A stretch of DNA of 64,000 bases, from contig NC_018866.1 in NCBI RefSeq assembly GCF_000305775.1, forward strand, positions 620,001 to 684,000. Direction: 5' to 3'. Positions 16,931 to 25,941 of this stretch are shown here, piece by piece. Origin of the DNA: Dehalobacter sp. DCA. Lineage in GTDB: Bacteria; Bacillota; Desulfitobacteriia; Desulfitobacteriales; Syntrophobotulaceae. A model generated the notes under the pieces. That model saw only the letters and a program-made list of their open reading frames with translations. It was not told where the DNA came from and did not search any database. Position 1 is the stretch's first letter. Each line of letters opens with the position of its first letter. The translations under genes and the position numbers were made by a program.

Positions 16931-18049
16931 ATGAGCAGCCTTACAAAATTTCATGGTTTGGAAAATCTGAAAAATGCGACTGAGCAGGAACTTGAAATTG
17001 CCTTGCAAGAACTGATGGGTGGAATCAAAGCGCTCAATCAGGAAGCCTTGGCAGGCATGAAAAGCCGTGTAGACGCGAAAATCAAGCCCCTCGGAAGCTT
17101 AGGTGTCTTAGAGGATATAGCACAACAGCTCGCAGGCATATTTGGCACCACGCATCCAAAAATCAATAAAAAAGCAGTCCTGCTTATGGCCGGAGATCAT
17201 GGTGTTGTCGTCGAAGGCGTCAGTGCTGCACCTCAGGAAATCACGAAACAAATGTTCTATAGTTACCTGAATGGCGGTGCAGGTATCAATGTCCTCGCCC
17301 GGAATGCCGGAGCAGATGTTATCAGTACGGACATCGGCATTGCCACCCCGTTGGATGCTCCTGAGCTTATGGCCTACCGGGTTAAAAATGGAACAGACAA
17401 TATGGCGAAAGGACCGGCAATGAGTCGTCAAGAGGCCATGCTTGCAATACTGACAGGTGCAAGAATTGCCGCCAATGCGATTGACTCTGGTGTTAATCTG
17501 TTAGCAACAGGTGAAGTCGGTATTGGCAATACAACACCGAGCGCCGCCTTGATCTCTGTGTTTACCGGTCACTCTGTTGAGGATGTTACCGGCCGCGGAA
17601 CAGGCTTAAAAGATGATGCCCTGATTAATAAGCAAAACGTGATTAAATGCGCAATCGAAATTAATCAGTGTGACCCTGCCACGCCAATTGACACCCTGGC
17701 TAAAATCGGCGGACTCGAAATTGCTGCGCTCGTTGGAGCAATCCTCGAAGCTTCCTATCAACGTGTACCTATTATTCTCGACGGCATCATTTCATCTGCT
17801 GCAGCAATAACCGCAGCAAAACTGGCACCCCTGTCCACTTCCTATATGATTGCTTCTCATAGTTCAGAAGAGCTTGGACAGCATCTAGCGCTTCATCAGC
17901 TTGGGCTTAAACCCAAACTTGACTTCCATATGAGACTTGGAGAAGGCACAGGTGCCGCCCTGATGTTCCCGATGGTCGAGGCAGCCCTTAAAGTCGCTGA
18001 TGAAATGGCCACATTTGAACAAGCTGCAGTTACCACCGGAGACTTCTAA
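16931..18049 (+). CDS. cobT: Nicotinate-nucleotide:dimethylbenzimidazole phosphoribosyltransferase CobT
   Basis: A 372-residue enzyme that joins a lower-ligand base to the ribose phosphate of nicotinate mononucleotide, giving the alpha-ribazole phosphate needed for cobamide assembly. Family blocks are clear: KPLGSLGVLEDIA near residue 51, MAGDHGVVVEGVSA near residue 86, FLNGGAGINVL-like YLNGGAGINVLARNAG, GEVGIGNTTPSAA near residue 195, and LGEGTGAAL near residue 338, which carries the catalytic Glu. GGAGG precedes the ATG. The gene is directly under a cobalamin riboswitch and has its own terminator. The base it prefers cannot be read from the sequence. Confidence 0.96.
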   Translation: MSSLTKFHGLENLKNATEQELEIALQELMGGIKALNQEALAGMKSRVDAKIKPLGSLGVLEDIAQQLAGIFGTTHPKINKKAVLLMAGDHGVVVEGVSAAPQEITKQMFYSYLNGGAGINVLARNAGADVISTDIGIATPLDAPELMAYRVKNGTDNMAKGPAMSRQEAMLAILTGARIAANAIDSGVNLLATGEVGIGNTTPSAALISVFTGHSVEDVTGRGTGLKDDALINKQNVIKCAIEINQCDPATPIDTLAKIGGLEIAALVGAILEASYQRVPIILDGIISSAAAITAAKLAPLSTSYMIASHSSEELGQHLALHQLGLKPKLDFHMRLGEGTGAALMFPMVEAALKVADEMATFEQAAVTTGDF

Positions 18050-18066
18050 AATCTGCAAAGAAAGAT

Positions 18067-18106
18067 AAAAAAGACATGTACTAAATAATCCGTGCATGTC
18101 TTTTTT
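18067..18106 (+). terminator. Intrinsic terminator of cobT
   Basis: AAAAAAGACATG and CATGTCTTTTTT form a 12-bp stem with a T-run, 18 bp after the cobT stop. The A-run also allows it to work for the minus-strand agrB. Confidence 0.85.
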
Positions 18107-18143
18107 GCATAATCATCGATAATGGAAACTCTTGATAGTTTAA

Positions 18144-18608
18144 TTAGATCCCAATCTTTTGCATCAGCTTGTCACTTGCTAATACAAAATTCTTGCCGAT
18201 AGCTGTCTGCATAAACGCCTGAAAAAGAATTCCGAGGTTTGCAGGGATAAGGATCACTTCGATCAACGGATATACGTTAATTTGAGATGCGATCCATCTG
18301 GCAGCCAATGACAACCCGGTAAAGAAAACCATGGAAAAAAACAGACAGCGCCGGTAGCTGGAACAATGAGAACCGCCGGTAAACACCCGTAAAGCCAAAG
18401 CAGAAAACATTATCACGAGCGTATACACAATGGTACCGAATATTGCAGATACCCCTACGGTTAGAACTAATTCAATCATTACCCCAAGAAGCAAGGCTAA
18501 ACCATATTCTATTTTCACTTTATGGACGGCGTCCATTTCTTGACCTTTTACCATACGATTTGTCAAATGATGTGCAACACCCTCGAGATCAAACAATTGT
18601 TCACCCAT
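18144..18608 (-). CDS. agrB: AgrB-like peptide-processing membrane protease
   Basis: A 154-residue multi-spanning membrane protein with the AgrB signature: Arg then GGSH and, seven residues after the His, Cys (H81, C88), which match the catalytic pair of the AgrB cysteine protease that trims and cyclises the AgrD peptide. It is short at the C-terminus compared with the usual ~190 residues. Start choice is open: the ATG at 18608 touches GGAGG, while a TTG at 18596 is 12 nt from it; the frame also stays open up to 18764. No agrD-like peptide gene and no agrC or agrA are adjacent, so this is an orphan and its substrate is unknown. Confidence 0.75.
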   Translation of the reverse strand: MGEQLFDLEGVAHHLTNRMVKGQEMDAVHKVKIEYGLALLLGVMIELVLTVGVSAIFGTIVYTLVIMFSALALRVFTGGSHCSSYRRCLFFSMVFFTGLSLAARWIASQINVYPLIEVILIPANLGILFQAFMQTAIGKNFVLASDKLMQKIGI

Positions 18609-18764
18609 CCTCCAGTCTTTGTTTTGGAAAATGATAAGATCAATTACCTTTCTGTGGATAATGTAGAAAATATAGCCATCTAAATATAATTCTATGTACC
18701 TTTGGTATTTCCTGCTAAATTGTTTGTTGAAATTACATAATAGTCCTATATGAAATGGCAGCAT

Positions 18765-18797
18765 ATAAAAAACGCCTCGTATTTTTTACTCGGCGTT
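18765..18797 (-). terminator. Terminator of the transglycosylase-like gene
   Basis: AACGCC and GGCGTT form the stem, and on the minus strand a run of six T follows. It begins 16 bp beyond the stop codon at 18813. Confidence 0.65.
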
Positions 18798-18812
18798 AAT
18801 CTTCGATATATG

Positions 18813-19301
18813 CTATTTGTTATTTACACCTTGGTTTTGCTCAAGATTATATTTGAAATCTGCGACACGCTGGACATAACTATCTGGATCAGCTGAGCCG
18901 CCGTCTTCCATCTGCTTTTGACAGCCTTCAAGGCCGTAGTGATTAGACATCAGCATCAGATCAAAGACGAACTCATCGGCATAGCCCTGAGCCGCCCAGT
19001 AATTCCTGTAGTATGCCAATTTTTTAATATCTGACTTTGCGGTGGTGTCAATTGGGATATTATCAATTCCTTCTGCCTGATAAACTGCTAAAACCAACGC
19101 ATACGATAAATTGTTTTCCTCACAAAGATTCCGGATCGTGCCCTGCGGGTCTTCCGGCGGGATGCCCTGACCCACGGGAATCTCCTGAACGGCAGCAGAC
19201 TTACCTTCTGCTTGCTGAACGGAATGAGCACAAACGGATACAATGATAACGAGAGGGATGATAACGGATAAGCTACGAATAAAACCTCTTCTCATAAACA
19301 T
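18813..19301 (-). CDS. Secreted lysozyme/transglycosylase-like protein
   Basis: A 162-residue protein with an N-terminal signal or anchor (MRRGFIRSLSVIIPLVIIVSV). The mature part has a short lysozyme-like core: NNLSYALVLAVYQAEGID resembles the catalytic-Glu helix of lytic transglycosylases, and the following helices include two Cys that could pair. It probably acts on or near peptidoglycan, although the match is limited and the enzyme activity is unproven. The ATG at 19301 is preferred because GGAAAGGGG lies about 9 nt upstream. Confidence 0.6.
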   Translation of the reverse strand: MFMRRGFIRSLSVIIPLVIIVSVCAHSVQQAEGKSAAVQEIPVGQGIPPEDPQGTIRNLCEENNLSYALVLAVYQAEGIDNIPIDTTAKSDIKKLAYYRNYWAAQGYADEFVFDLMLMSNHYGLEGCQKQMEDGGSADPDSYVQRVADFKYNLEQNQGVNNK

Positions 19302-19617
19302 GATGCCCACCCCTTTCCATATGTTTATTTCCTGGATACCTCAATCCCCTTTCGCGAAATACATAAATTTCTTCATTCACCGTTCATATATTCTTATATA
19401 TATTCTCTCCATAATATATTCTTTTTAATAGAAAAATAGTTTTGCTATCATATTTTTAAGGATATTTTTTTAATTAGACGCATTTTGTTGTGGTGATCTG
19501 ATGACGGGTTTATTAAAAATTTTAATTAATTATCTGGTTAAAGAATCCGCATAATGTTACAATATTTTTATCCTTCGCAGATTATTTGTAGATAAAAATT
19601 TGATAAAGGGTGTAAGA

Positions 19618-20418
19618 ATGGACATTTTTTTAATTATTGGAATCGTTGTAGGTGCTCTTGCCGTAGTCGTAGGCATGATTGTCAAAGGAGCCAATGTAGC
19701 TGTGCTATTGAATCCAGCTGCGGCCATTATTATTCTGATCGGGACAACTGCAGCCGTGATGAACTCATTTCCAAAAAAAGAATTCTTGAACATTCCAAAA
19801 GTATTAGCTGCCCTTTTTCGAGAAAAACAACCGTATGATGCGGTGTCGTTGATTGAACTTATCACCGATATGGCGATGACAGCCCGTAAAGACGGTTTAT
19901 TATCCCTCGAACAGACGATTATGGAAATTGAAGACCGCTATTTGCAAAAAGGGCTAAGCCTGGTAGTTGACGGATTGGAGCATGACTATATTCAAGAGAT
20001 CATGGAAATGGAAATTGATAATATGGAGGATCGTCACCGTGCCAATGCCTCGATATTTTCCGCGGCAGGCAGCTATGCTCCGACGTTGGGAGTATTAGGC
20101 GCAGTCGTAGGCCTAATCGGAGCGCTCGGCAATTTAAATGATACGGAAAAACTTGGTCATATGATAGCCGCCGCATTCGTTGCGACATTGTTTGGTATTT
20201 TTCTCGGCTATGTTGTCTGCCACCCGATCGCTTCCCGCTTAAAAAGAAAATCAGCTGCCGAAACTAAGAATATGCGCATTATCGTTGAAGGAGTTCTGGC
20301 CCTTCAGGCCGGAGAGAACCCCAGCAGTATTAAAGTAAGATTGACTGGCATGCTCGATCCGAAAGAGAGAAAAATCCTAGAGGAAAAAGAAAAAAATAAA
20401 CAAGGCAGCGGTGAATAA
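19618..20418 (+). CDS. motA: Flagellar motor stator protein MotA
   Basis: A 266-residue protein with four membrane segments: IFLIIGIVVGALAVVVGMIV, AAAIIILIGTTAAVM, and a second pair around SYAPTLGVLGAVVGLIGAL and AAAFVATLFGIFLGYVV. The large cytoplasmic loop carries charged residues that contact the rotor. MotA and MotB form the ion-conducting stator of the flagellar motor. AAGGGTGTAAG precedes the ATG at 19618. The motB start is 3 bp after the stop, so the pair is one operon. No flagellar structural gene is near. Confidence 0.95.
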   Translation: MDIFLIIGIVVGALAVVVGMIVKGANVAVLLNPAAAIIILIGTTAAVMNSFPKKEFLNIPKVLAALFREKQPYDAVSLIELITDMAMTARKDGLLSLEQTIMEIEDRYLQKGLSLVVDGLEHDYIQEIMEMEIDNMEDRHRANASIFSAAGSYAPTLGVLGAVVGLIGALGNLNDTEKLGHMIAAAFVATLFGIFLGYVVCHPIASRLKRKSAAETKNMRIIVEGVLALQAGENPSSIKVRLTGMLDPKERKILEEKEKNKQGSGE

Positions 20419-20420
20419 GA

Positions 20421-21149
20421 ATGTCCAAGAAAAAGCAACACCATGAAGAACATGTTGATGAATCCTGGCTGCTGCCTTATTCCGACCTGCTGACGCTTCT
20501 GCTTGCGCTTTTTATCGTTATGTTTGCCATTAGTCAAGTTGATAAAGTAAAACTGCAGCAGTTGAGTGAGTCTTTCAAAGAAATTTTCGCAGGCGGAGCC
20601 AGCTTTTTAGAAAAGGAAAGCGACCAAGTGGTAGAACTTGAACCATCCAGTTCTGAAAATGATTCTGCTTCTGCTCTTGAACAGGATAAGATGGCGGATA
20701 TAAAGAAACAACTCGAAAAGGAAATCTATGAAAGCGGCTATTATAATAACGTCAAAGTAAATCTGGATAAGGAAGGTTTGCAGATCGTTATTCAGGATGT
20801 GATGTTGTTTGCATCGGGTGACGCGGAAATCCTCGATGCGTTCTCCCCTCTCCTTCTGCAGATCGGGAAAATGCTAAATGGTATGGACAACGATATAAAA
20901 GTCGTAGGCCATACGGACGACCGGCCCATCCATACTGAGAAGTTTCATTCCAACTGGGAATTAAGCGTGATTCGCGCGATCAACGTCATGAATTTCCTGG
21001 TTGATCAGGGCGGAATGAATCCTGAAAGATTTTCAGTCCAGGGCTACGGGCAGTACTCCCCTATTTCCGATAATACGATTGAGGAAGGCCGGGCAGAAAA
21101 CAGGCGCGTCGAGATCTTCCTTCTTCGTAAGTACCCTGTTGCAGAATAA
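20421..21149 (+). CDS. motB: Flagellar motor stator protein MotB
   Basis: A 242-residue protein with one membrane helix near the N-terminus (LPYSDLLTLLLALFIVMFAIS), where the Asp of PYSD is the conserved ion-binding residue. A linker with a Ser/Glu-rich stretch follows, then a C-terminal OmpA-like peptidoglycan-binding domain (VVGHTDDRPIH, NWELSVIRAINVMNFL, RFSVQGYGQYSP, RAENRRVEIFLL). It anchors the MotA/MotB stator to the cell wall. The ion cannot be assigned with certainty. Confidence 0.95.
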   Translation: MSKKKQHHEEHVDESWLLPYSDLLTLLLALFIVMFAISQVDKVKLQQLSESFKEIFAGGASFLEKESDQVVELEPSSSENDSASALEQDKMADIKKQLEKEIYESGYYNNVKVNLDKEGLQIVIQDVMLFASGDAEILDAFSPLLLQIGKMLNGMDNDIKVVGHTDDRPIHTEKFHSNWELSVIRAINVMNFLVDQGGMNPERFSVQGYGQYSPISDNTIEEGRAENRRVEIFLLRKYPVAE

Positions 21150-21180
21150 GAAACTTGGTCTAAGAAAACATGAATATATT

Positions 21181-21215
21181 AAAAAACACGATTGCATTCA
21201 GACAATCGTGTTTTT
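21181..21215 (+). terminator. Intrinsic terminator of motAB
   Basis: AAAAACACGATTG and CAATCGTGTTTTT form a 13-bp stem with a T-run, 32 bp after motB. Confidence 0.88.
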
Positions 21216-21242
21216 AATATATTCAGGAAAATTAAAATCTAC

Positions 21243-21271
21243 TTGACAGCAGTATAATGTTGAAATATCCT
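21243..21271 (+). promoter_or_regulatory. Possible promoter of the diguanylate cyclase gene
   Basis: TTGACA at 21243-21248 is 17 bp from TATCCT at 21266-21271. The -35 box is perfect and the -10 box is weak. Confidence 0.45.
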
Positions 21272-21318
21272 GGAATTAGTCGAATTTTTGCATCCATGTG
21301 AGAGCGCAGGTGAAATTT

Positions 21319-22869
21319 ATGTTGGCCATGTCTTATATATCGATGATTGTCGCGTACACTTTTGTCTTATTTGGTTTCTATATTTTAAAATTGAATCATA
21401 AGGAAACTTTAAACAGATTATCAGCCTCTCTGAATTTCTGTTTTGCATACTGGTCGTTCATTTATTCATTCCTTTATCTAGCCCCAAGTCCCGAGATTGC
21501 TTTATTCTGGCATCGGATCGCGGCTATTGGTTGGGTGATGTTCTGTCCGCTGGCCACTCACTTTTTTCTGGTTCTATCGGAAAAAACAAAAAATATTCAT
21601 GGTATCCACTGGTATATCCCCTTGTATGGCCTGCCGACAATTTTACTGTTAAAAACACTGTTGACAAATGAATCGCTGGTGGCGAAAGTCTTTGTCCAGA
21701 GTACAAGTGGCCTGGGCTGGACCTATGAGCTCAATACGGGCTCCGTCTGGTTCTGGCTGTATTGGCTTATGCTTGTCGTTTACATCGGAGTTGCACTTTT
21801 TTTCACCTTAAGATGGGGCAAAAACAGCCAAAGACCGAGGTTCATTAAACAAGCCAAAAGTATTTCGATTCTGGCGGGCGTTATGATGCTGATCGGGATC
21901 GGCACTGATTTTATCCTCCCTTTGATCACTCCGTTTATTCCGCCTTTATTTCATTTTTTCTCGATCTTCTGGGGATTTGGCGGCATCTATATGATCAGAA
22001 GGTATAAACTGATGGATGTGAATATAGCGGTGACGCCGGACATTATTTTGGAGACAGTGATGGATCCGATCGTTCTGCTTGATAATAAAGGAATTATCCG
22101 TAAATGCAACCAGGCGACATTTGACCTGCTGAAATATGATGCCAGTGAAATGCTCGGACGGAGATTCTCAGATTTTTTTAAAGCCCAAAAGTATAACCTG
22201 CAAAGAACAGATTTTTTGTTCAAAAACAAGTTTTTGCGCAATATTGAGTTTGATATGGTTGATTCGACGGGTAAAGTTATCAGCATTATCGCATCATTTT
22301 CTGTGGCCGAAACCGAGCTTGACGGAATTGTCGGCGTTGTTGGCAATCTTCATGATATTACAGGATACAAAGCTATGTCCAAAGAACTGGAAAAGATGGC
22401 CAATTACGACAAGCTGACCAATCTTCCGAACCGCAGGATGTTCTACAATAAATTGGAGAAGGCCATTGAGAAATACCATAAGCATGATCAGCAATTTGCG
22501 CTGGTATTTATCGATTTAGATGGGTTTAAGGTCATTAACGATACCTTTGGCCACGACATCGGTGACCAAATGCTGATGAAGGTTTCGTCGCTCCTGGCCG
22601 GGGTGGTCAGACGGCAGGATGTGATAGCGCGTCTGGGCGGCGACGAATTTGTTCTATTGTTTTCCAGATTGCAGAATAAGACAGAGCTTGACGGAATTAT
22701 GCAGAGAATGCAGGAAAAACTTGTCAAACCCATCGTGATAAACAATAAGATTTGCCGAGTTGGAATGTCGTTTGGGATTAGTATATGTCCGGAGGATGGA
22801 ATGACCCCTGACGAACTTTTGAAAACAGCTGATCTCCGCATGTATAGGGAGAAAAAATATTCAGGTTAA
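21319..22869 (+). CDS. Membrane PAS-GGDEF diguanylate cyclase
   Basis: A 516-residue protein. About the first 230 residues form seven or so membrane segments of the histidine-kinase-N type sensor. A PAS domain follows (DPIVLLDNKGIIRKCN near residue 250), then a GGDEF domain with the active motif ARLGGDEFVLLF. RRQD lies five residues before GGDEF, which is the product-inhibition I-site. It should make c-di-GMP from GTP. The ATG at 21319 has AGGTGAAA upstream; the earlier GTG at 21298 lacks a site. It converges with the NYN gene with a 4-bp overlap of stop codons. Confidence 0.92.
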   Translation: MLAMSYISMIVAYTFVLFGFYILKLNHKETLNRLSASLNFCFAYWSFIYSFLYLAPSPEIALFWHRIAAIGWVMFCPLATHFFLVLSEKTKNIHGIHWYIPLYGLPTILLLKTLLTNESLVAKVFVQSTSGLGWTYELNTGSVWFWLYWLMLVVYIGVALFFTLRWGKNSQRPRFIKQAKSISILAGVMMLIGIGTDFILPLITPFIPPLFHFFSIFWGFGGIYMIRRYKLMDVNIAVTPDIILETVMDPIVLLDNKGIIRKCNQATFDLLKYDASEMLGRRFSDFFKAQKYNLQRTDFLFKNKFLRNIEFDMVDSTGKVISIIASFSVAETELDGIVGVVGNLHDITGYKAMSKELEKMANYDKLTNLPNRRMFYNKLEKAIEKYHKHDQQFALVFIDLDGFKVINDTFGHDIGDQMLMKVSSLLAGVVRRQDVIARLGGDEFVLLFSRLQNKTELDGIMQRMQEKLVKPIVINNKICRVGMSFGISICPEDGMTPDELLKTADLRMYREKKYSG

Positions 22870-23726
22870 CGTTTGATGGACTTCATGCGGGAGCGGACAT
22901 TCGGTTTGACGCGATACTCTTCAGGAGACACGATTGCTTCGGGCGTTCGTGTTTTTTTATTGCCTGTTTCAGCCTCAGCCTTGTTACGGATATATTTATG
23001 GCTGATGTTGGGATTGCTGGTTCTGCGGGATTGAATCTCAAATTGTTTTAAGGAAGCAATCAGCGGTGTCAGCTTAACGTGGCCGTAGTTTCTGGTATCA
23101 AAATCAGGATAGCGCTTATTCAGCTTGATGCCGACTTCACCTAAAAATGCCCAGCCATCTTCATCGGAACTTTCAGTGACAATAATTTTGATTGCTTCAA
23201 TAAGTTCATCAATGCTGGCCATTCCTTCCTGAGGTGTCCCCTGCACCCGCGTTTTAACCTGTTCGTTTGTCTCATAGGGATTTGCCGGGATGGCGCTCAG
23301 GACTTCAAGGTATTTAAACTTTTCACAGGCAGCGATAAACGGCTGCGGCGTCTTCTTCTCACCCATACCCATCACATACATGCCGGCTTCCCTGAGCCTG
23401 GAGGCCAGTCTGGTAAAATCGCTGTCGCTGGAGACGATGCAAAAGCCGTCAATGCTTTTGGAATATAGAATATCCATCGCATCAATGATCAACGCTGCAT
23501 CTGTAGCATTTTTCCCAGTTGTGTAGCCGTATTGCTGTATCGGTGTAATCGAATAATTCAGAAGCACTGTTTTCCAGGAGGCGAGGTTCGGTTTTGTCCA
23601 GTCTCCGTAGATCCGTTTATAGGTTGGAGTGCCGTGATTCGCAATTTCATCGAAGATGTATTTGATATATTTTTCTGAGACATTGTCTGCGTCAATTAGC
23701 ACGGCAATCTTTTTATCATTTTCCAT
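22866..23726 (-). CDS. NYN-domain RNase-like protein with LOTUS/OST-HTH domain
   Basis: A 286-residue protein. The first ~150 residues are a NYN (LabA/DUF88) nuclease-like domain with conserved acidic residues in VLIDADNVS, ATDAALIIDAMD and IVSSDSDFTRLA. From about residue 170 a winged-helix OST-HTH/LOTUS domain follows (WAFLGEVGIKLNKRYPDF), and the C-terminus is basic. Such proteins are thought to act on RNA. The ATG at 23726 is chosen for its spacing to AGGAGA. It lies 31 bp after topB and could be co-transcribed with it. Confidence 0.85.
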   Translation of the reverse strand: MENDKKIAVLIDADNVSEKYIKYIFDEIANHGTPTYKRIYGDWTKPNLASWKTVLLNYSITPIQQYGYTTGKNATDAALIIDAMDILYSKSIDGFCIVSSDSDFTRLASRLREAGMYVMGMGEKKTPQPFIAACEKFKYLEVLSAIPANPYETNEQVKTRVQGTPQEGMASIDELIEAIKIIVTESSDEDGWAFLGEVGIKLNKRYPDFDTRNYGHVKLTPLIASLKQFEIQSRRTSNPNISHKYIRNKAEAETGNKKTRTPEAIVSPEEYRVKPNVRSRMKSIKR

Positions 23727-23757
23727 ATGCATTCTCCTATCCTTTCCTTTTTATTTA

Positions 23758-25824
23758 TTAATCTTTGTTCTGTTTATTCAGAGCCTCTTTAAGCAAATCA
23801 CCAAGATTGCTGCCAATATTTTGCTGGTCACTGTATTGGGCAATCAGTTTTTGGTTGACCTGGCTTGCTCGCTTGGAACTGGTAAAGCCGGTGTCCCGTT
23901 CTTTTTCCGGCTGACGGTGGCCGCAGGCCCGGTCCTGACAAACCAGCATTTTGCCGCGTTTACCGTTGACCAGCAGCATGTATTTTTTGCAGACCGGACA
24001 CCTGGTTTTCGTCATATTGTCAGCATGGTATGTGGCGCTGTCCGAGGCAACACTGTGAACCAGTTCACTGGCTTTGGTCCGGATCCCTTTAATGAACTCG
24101 GTCTTGCTTCCGTTCCCTTTAGCAATGTCTGTTAAAGCTTGTTCCCACTGGGCAGTCAGCTCAGGACTCCGAAGCTCAGGAGCCACAAGGCTGATCAGCT
24201 GACGGCCTTTGGATGTAGGCACCAATTCTTTCCCGCTGCGTTCAATATAACTGGTATGCAGCAGTTTTTCAATAATTTCCGCTCTTGTAGCCGGAGTACC
24301 GAGACCGCTCCCCTTCATCGTTTCCCGGAGCTCCTCATCTTCAATGAATTTCCCCGGATTTTCCATTGCCGTGAGTAGGGTGGCTTCCGTATAGCGTGCC
24401 GGTGGTTTCGTCTTCCCCTTTTGGGGCTTCAGGCTTTTTAGCATCCGTTCCTCGCTCTGCTCCAGTTTCCCGAGCGTTTGTTCAGGCAAAGCGTCCTCCC
24501 TGCTTTCTTCCGGTTCCGTCTGGTGGGAAGTGATAGAGCGCCAGCCCTGGTCTTTCATTACTTTTCCCGCTGCATAAAACATTTCGCCATTAATACCGGC
24601 GATGACCGTCAGTTGGTCATAGCGGTACGGCGGAGAGAGGACGGCCAGAAAACGCCGTACGATCAGGTCATACAAAGATTTTTCATCATGGGTCAGATCC
24701 CCGAGCTTCAAAGGCTGCTCAGTCGGAATGATCGCATGATGATCCGTTACTTTACTGTCGTCCACCAGTCGTTTCGTCGGCTTGTAAGGCTGTGCCAACA
24801 GTTTTTTGGCCGTTTCGGCATAAGGCCCTGCGGCAAGCCCTTTGAGCCTGGACGGCAGAGTCGGTACAATATCGGCGGAGAGATAGCGCGAATCTGTACG
24901 CGGGTAGGTAACCAGTTTATGCCGTTCGTATAAATTCTGCAGCGTACTGGAAGTTTTCTGGGCAGAAAAGCTAAGTTTGCGATTCGCATCACGCTGCAGT
25001 TCAGTAAGGTCATAAGCCAGTGGGGCTGGTTCGCTTTTGCTCTCGCGCTTGACCTGCATAATTCTTGCAGATTGCTTTTCCAGCTTACCCAGCAGGGCTT
25101 CAACCTGCTGGTAATCATAAATCCGGCTACCGTCTTTGCCACGCCAGTCAGCAAAAAAGTCGCCGAAGTCCGCTCGGATTGTCCAGTAATCAACCGGAAC
25201 AAACTTTCTGATCTCGTCCTCCCGCTGAACGATCATGGCAAGCGTCGGGGTCTGCACTCTTCCGGAATTCAGCTGGGCATTATACTTACAGGTTAAAGCC
25301 CTGGTCACATTCAGGCCGATCAGCCAATCCGCTTCGGCTCTGCAAACAGCGGCATCGTAAAGATCATTATATTCGGGTCCGGGCTTTAATCTCGCGAAGC
25401 CTTCCAGGATGGCGGCATCGGTCTGGGAAGAAATCCAGAGACGTTTGAAAGGTTTCTTCCAGTTGCTCAGTCTCATGATCCAACGCGCGACCAGTTCGCC
25501 CTCTCGTCCGGCATCGGTGGCTATAATCAGTTCGTTGATATCGTTTCGTTTCATCAGTTTGTTTACCGTCTGATATTGCTGGGAAGTCTGGCGGATCACC
25601 TTGAGCTTTAGCTGTTCCGGAAGCATTGGCAGATCTTCCATTCGCCATTCTTTATATTTCTGGTCATAATCCTCCGGTTCAGCTAAAGTGACCAGGTGTC
25701 CCAAAGCCCAAGTAACGACGTATTGTGGTCCTTCGATAAAACCCTTGTTTTTGATATTGCATTTAAGAACCCGGGCAATTTCCCGGGCCACACTCGGCTT
25801 TTCAGCCAGGATCAACGATTTCAT
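23758..25824 (-). CDS. topB: DNA topoisomerase III (first of two)
   Basis: A 688-residue type IA topoisomerase. The Toprim domain has LILAEKPSVAREIA and ATDAGREGELV, and the nucleophilic Tyr lies in LVTYPRTDSRYLS near residue 310. The GSGLGTPATRAEIIEKLL block and a C-terminal zinc finger (CPVCKKYM...CQDRACGH) complete it. It relaxes or decatenates DNA through single-strand passage. GGAGG precedes the ATG. A second topoisomerase III gene lies just upstream on the same strand, separated by a terminator. Confidence 0.95.
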   Translation of the reverse strand: MKSLILAEKPSVAREIARVLKCNIKNKGFIEGPQYVVTWALGHLVTLAEPEDYDQKYKEWRMEDLPMLPEQLKLKVIRQTSQQYQTVNKLMKRNDINELIIATDAGREGELVARWIMRLSNWKKPFKRLWISSQTDAAILEGFARLKPGPEYNDLYDAAVCRAEADWLIGLNVTRALTCKYNAQLNSGRVQTPTLAMIVQREDEIRKFVPVDYWTIRADFGDFFADWRGKDGSRIYDYQQVEALLGKLEKQSARIMQVKRESKSEPAPLAYDLTELQRDANRKLSFSAQKTSSTLQNLYERHKLVTYPRTDSRYLSADIVPTLPSRLKGLAAGPYAETAKKLLAQPYKPTKRLVDDSKVTDHHAIIPTEQPLKLGDLTHDEKSLYDLIVRRFLAVLSPPYRYDQLTVIAGINGEMFYAAGKVMKDQGWRSITSHQTEPEESREDALPEQTLGKLEQSEERMLKSLKPQKGKTKPPARYTEATLLTAMENPGKFIEDEELRETMKGSGLGTPATRAEIIEKLLHTSYIERSGKELVPTSKGRQLISLVAPELRSPELTAQWEQALTDIAKGNGSKTEFIKGIRTKASELVHSVASDSATYHADNMTKTRCPVCKKYMLLVNGKRGKMLVCQDRACGHRQPEKERDTGFTSSKRASQVNQKLIAQYSDQQNIGSNLGDLLKEALNKQNKD

Positions 25825-25884
25825 TCATATTCCTCCGATTTAGATATCGTATGTACCATTATAGCATAAATTTGTAAGGAGTTT

Positions 25885-25916
25885 TTTATAAAGAAACGGC
25901 CTGTTGGTGGCCGTTC
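25885..25916 (-). terminator. Terminator between the two topB genes
   Basis: AACGGCC and GGCCGTT form the stem with a 7-nt loop; on the minus strand a TTTCTTTAT tract follows. It ends the upstream topB transcript. Confidence 0.7.
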
Positions 25917-25941
25917 CTTGAAAGAATTTAATGATATCAAT

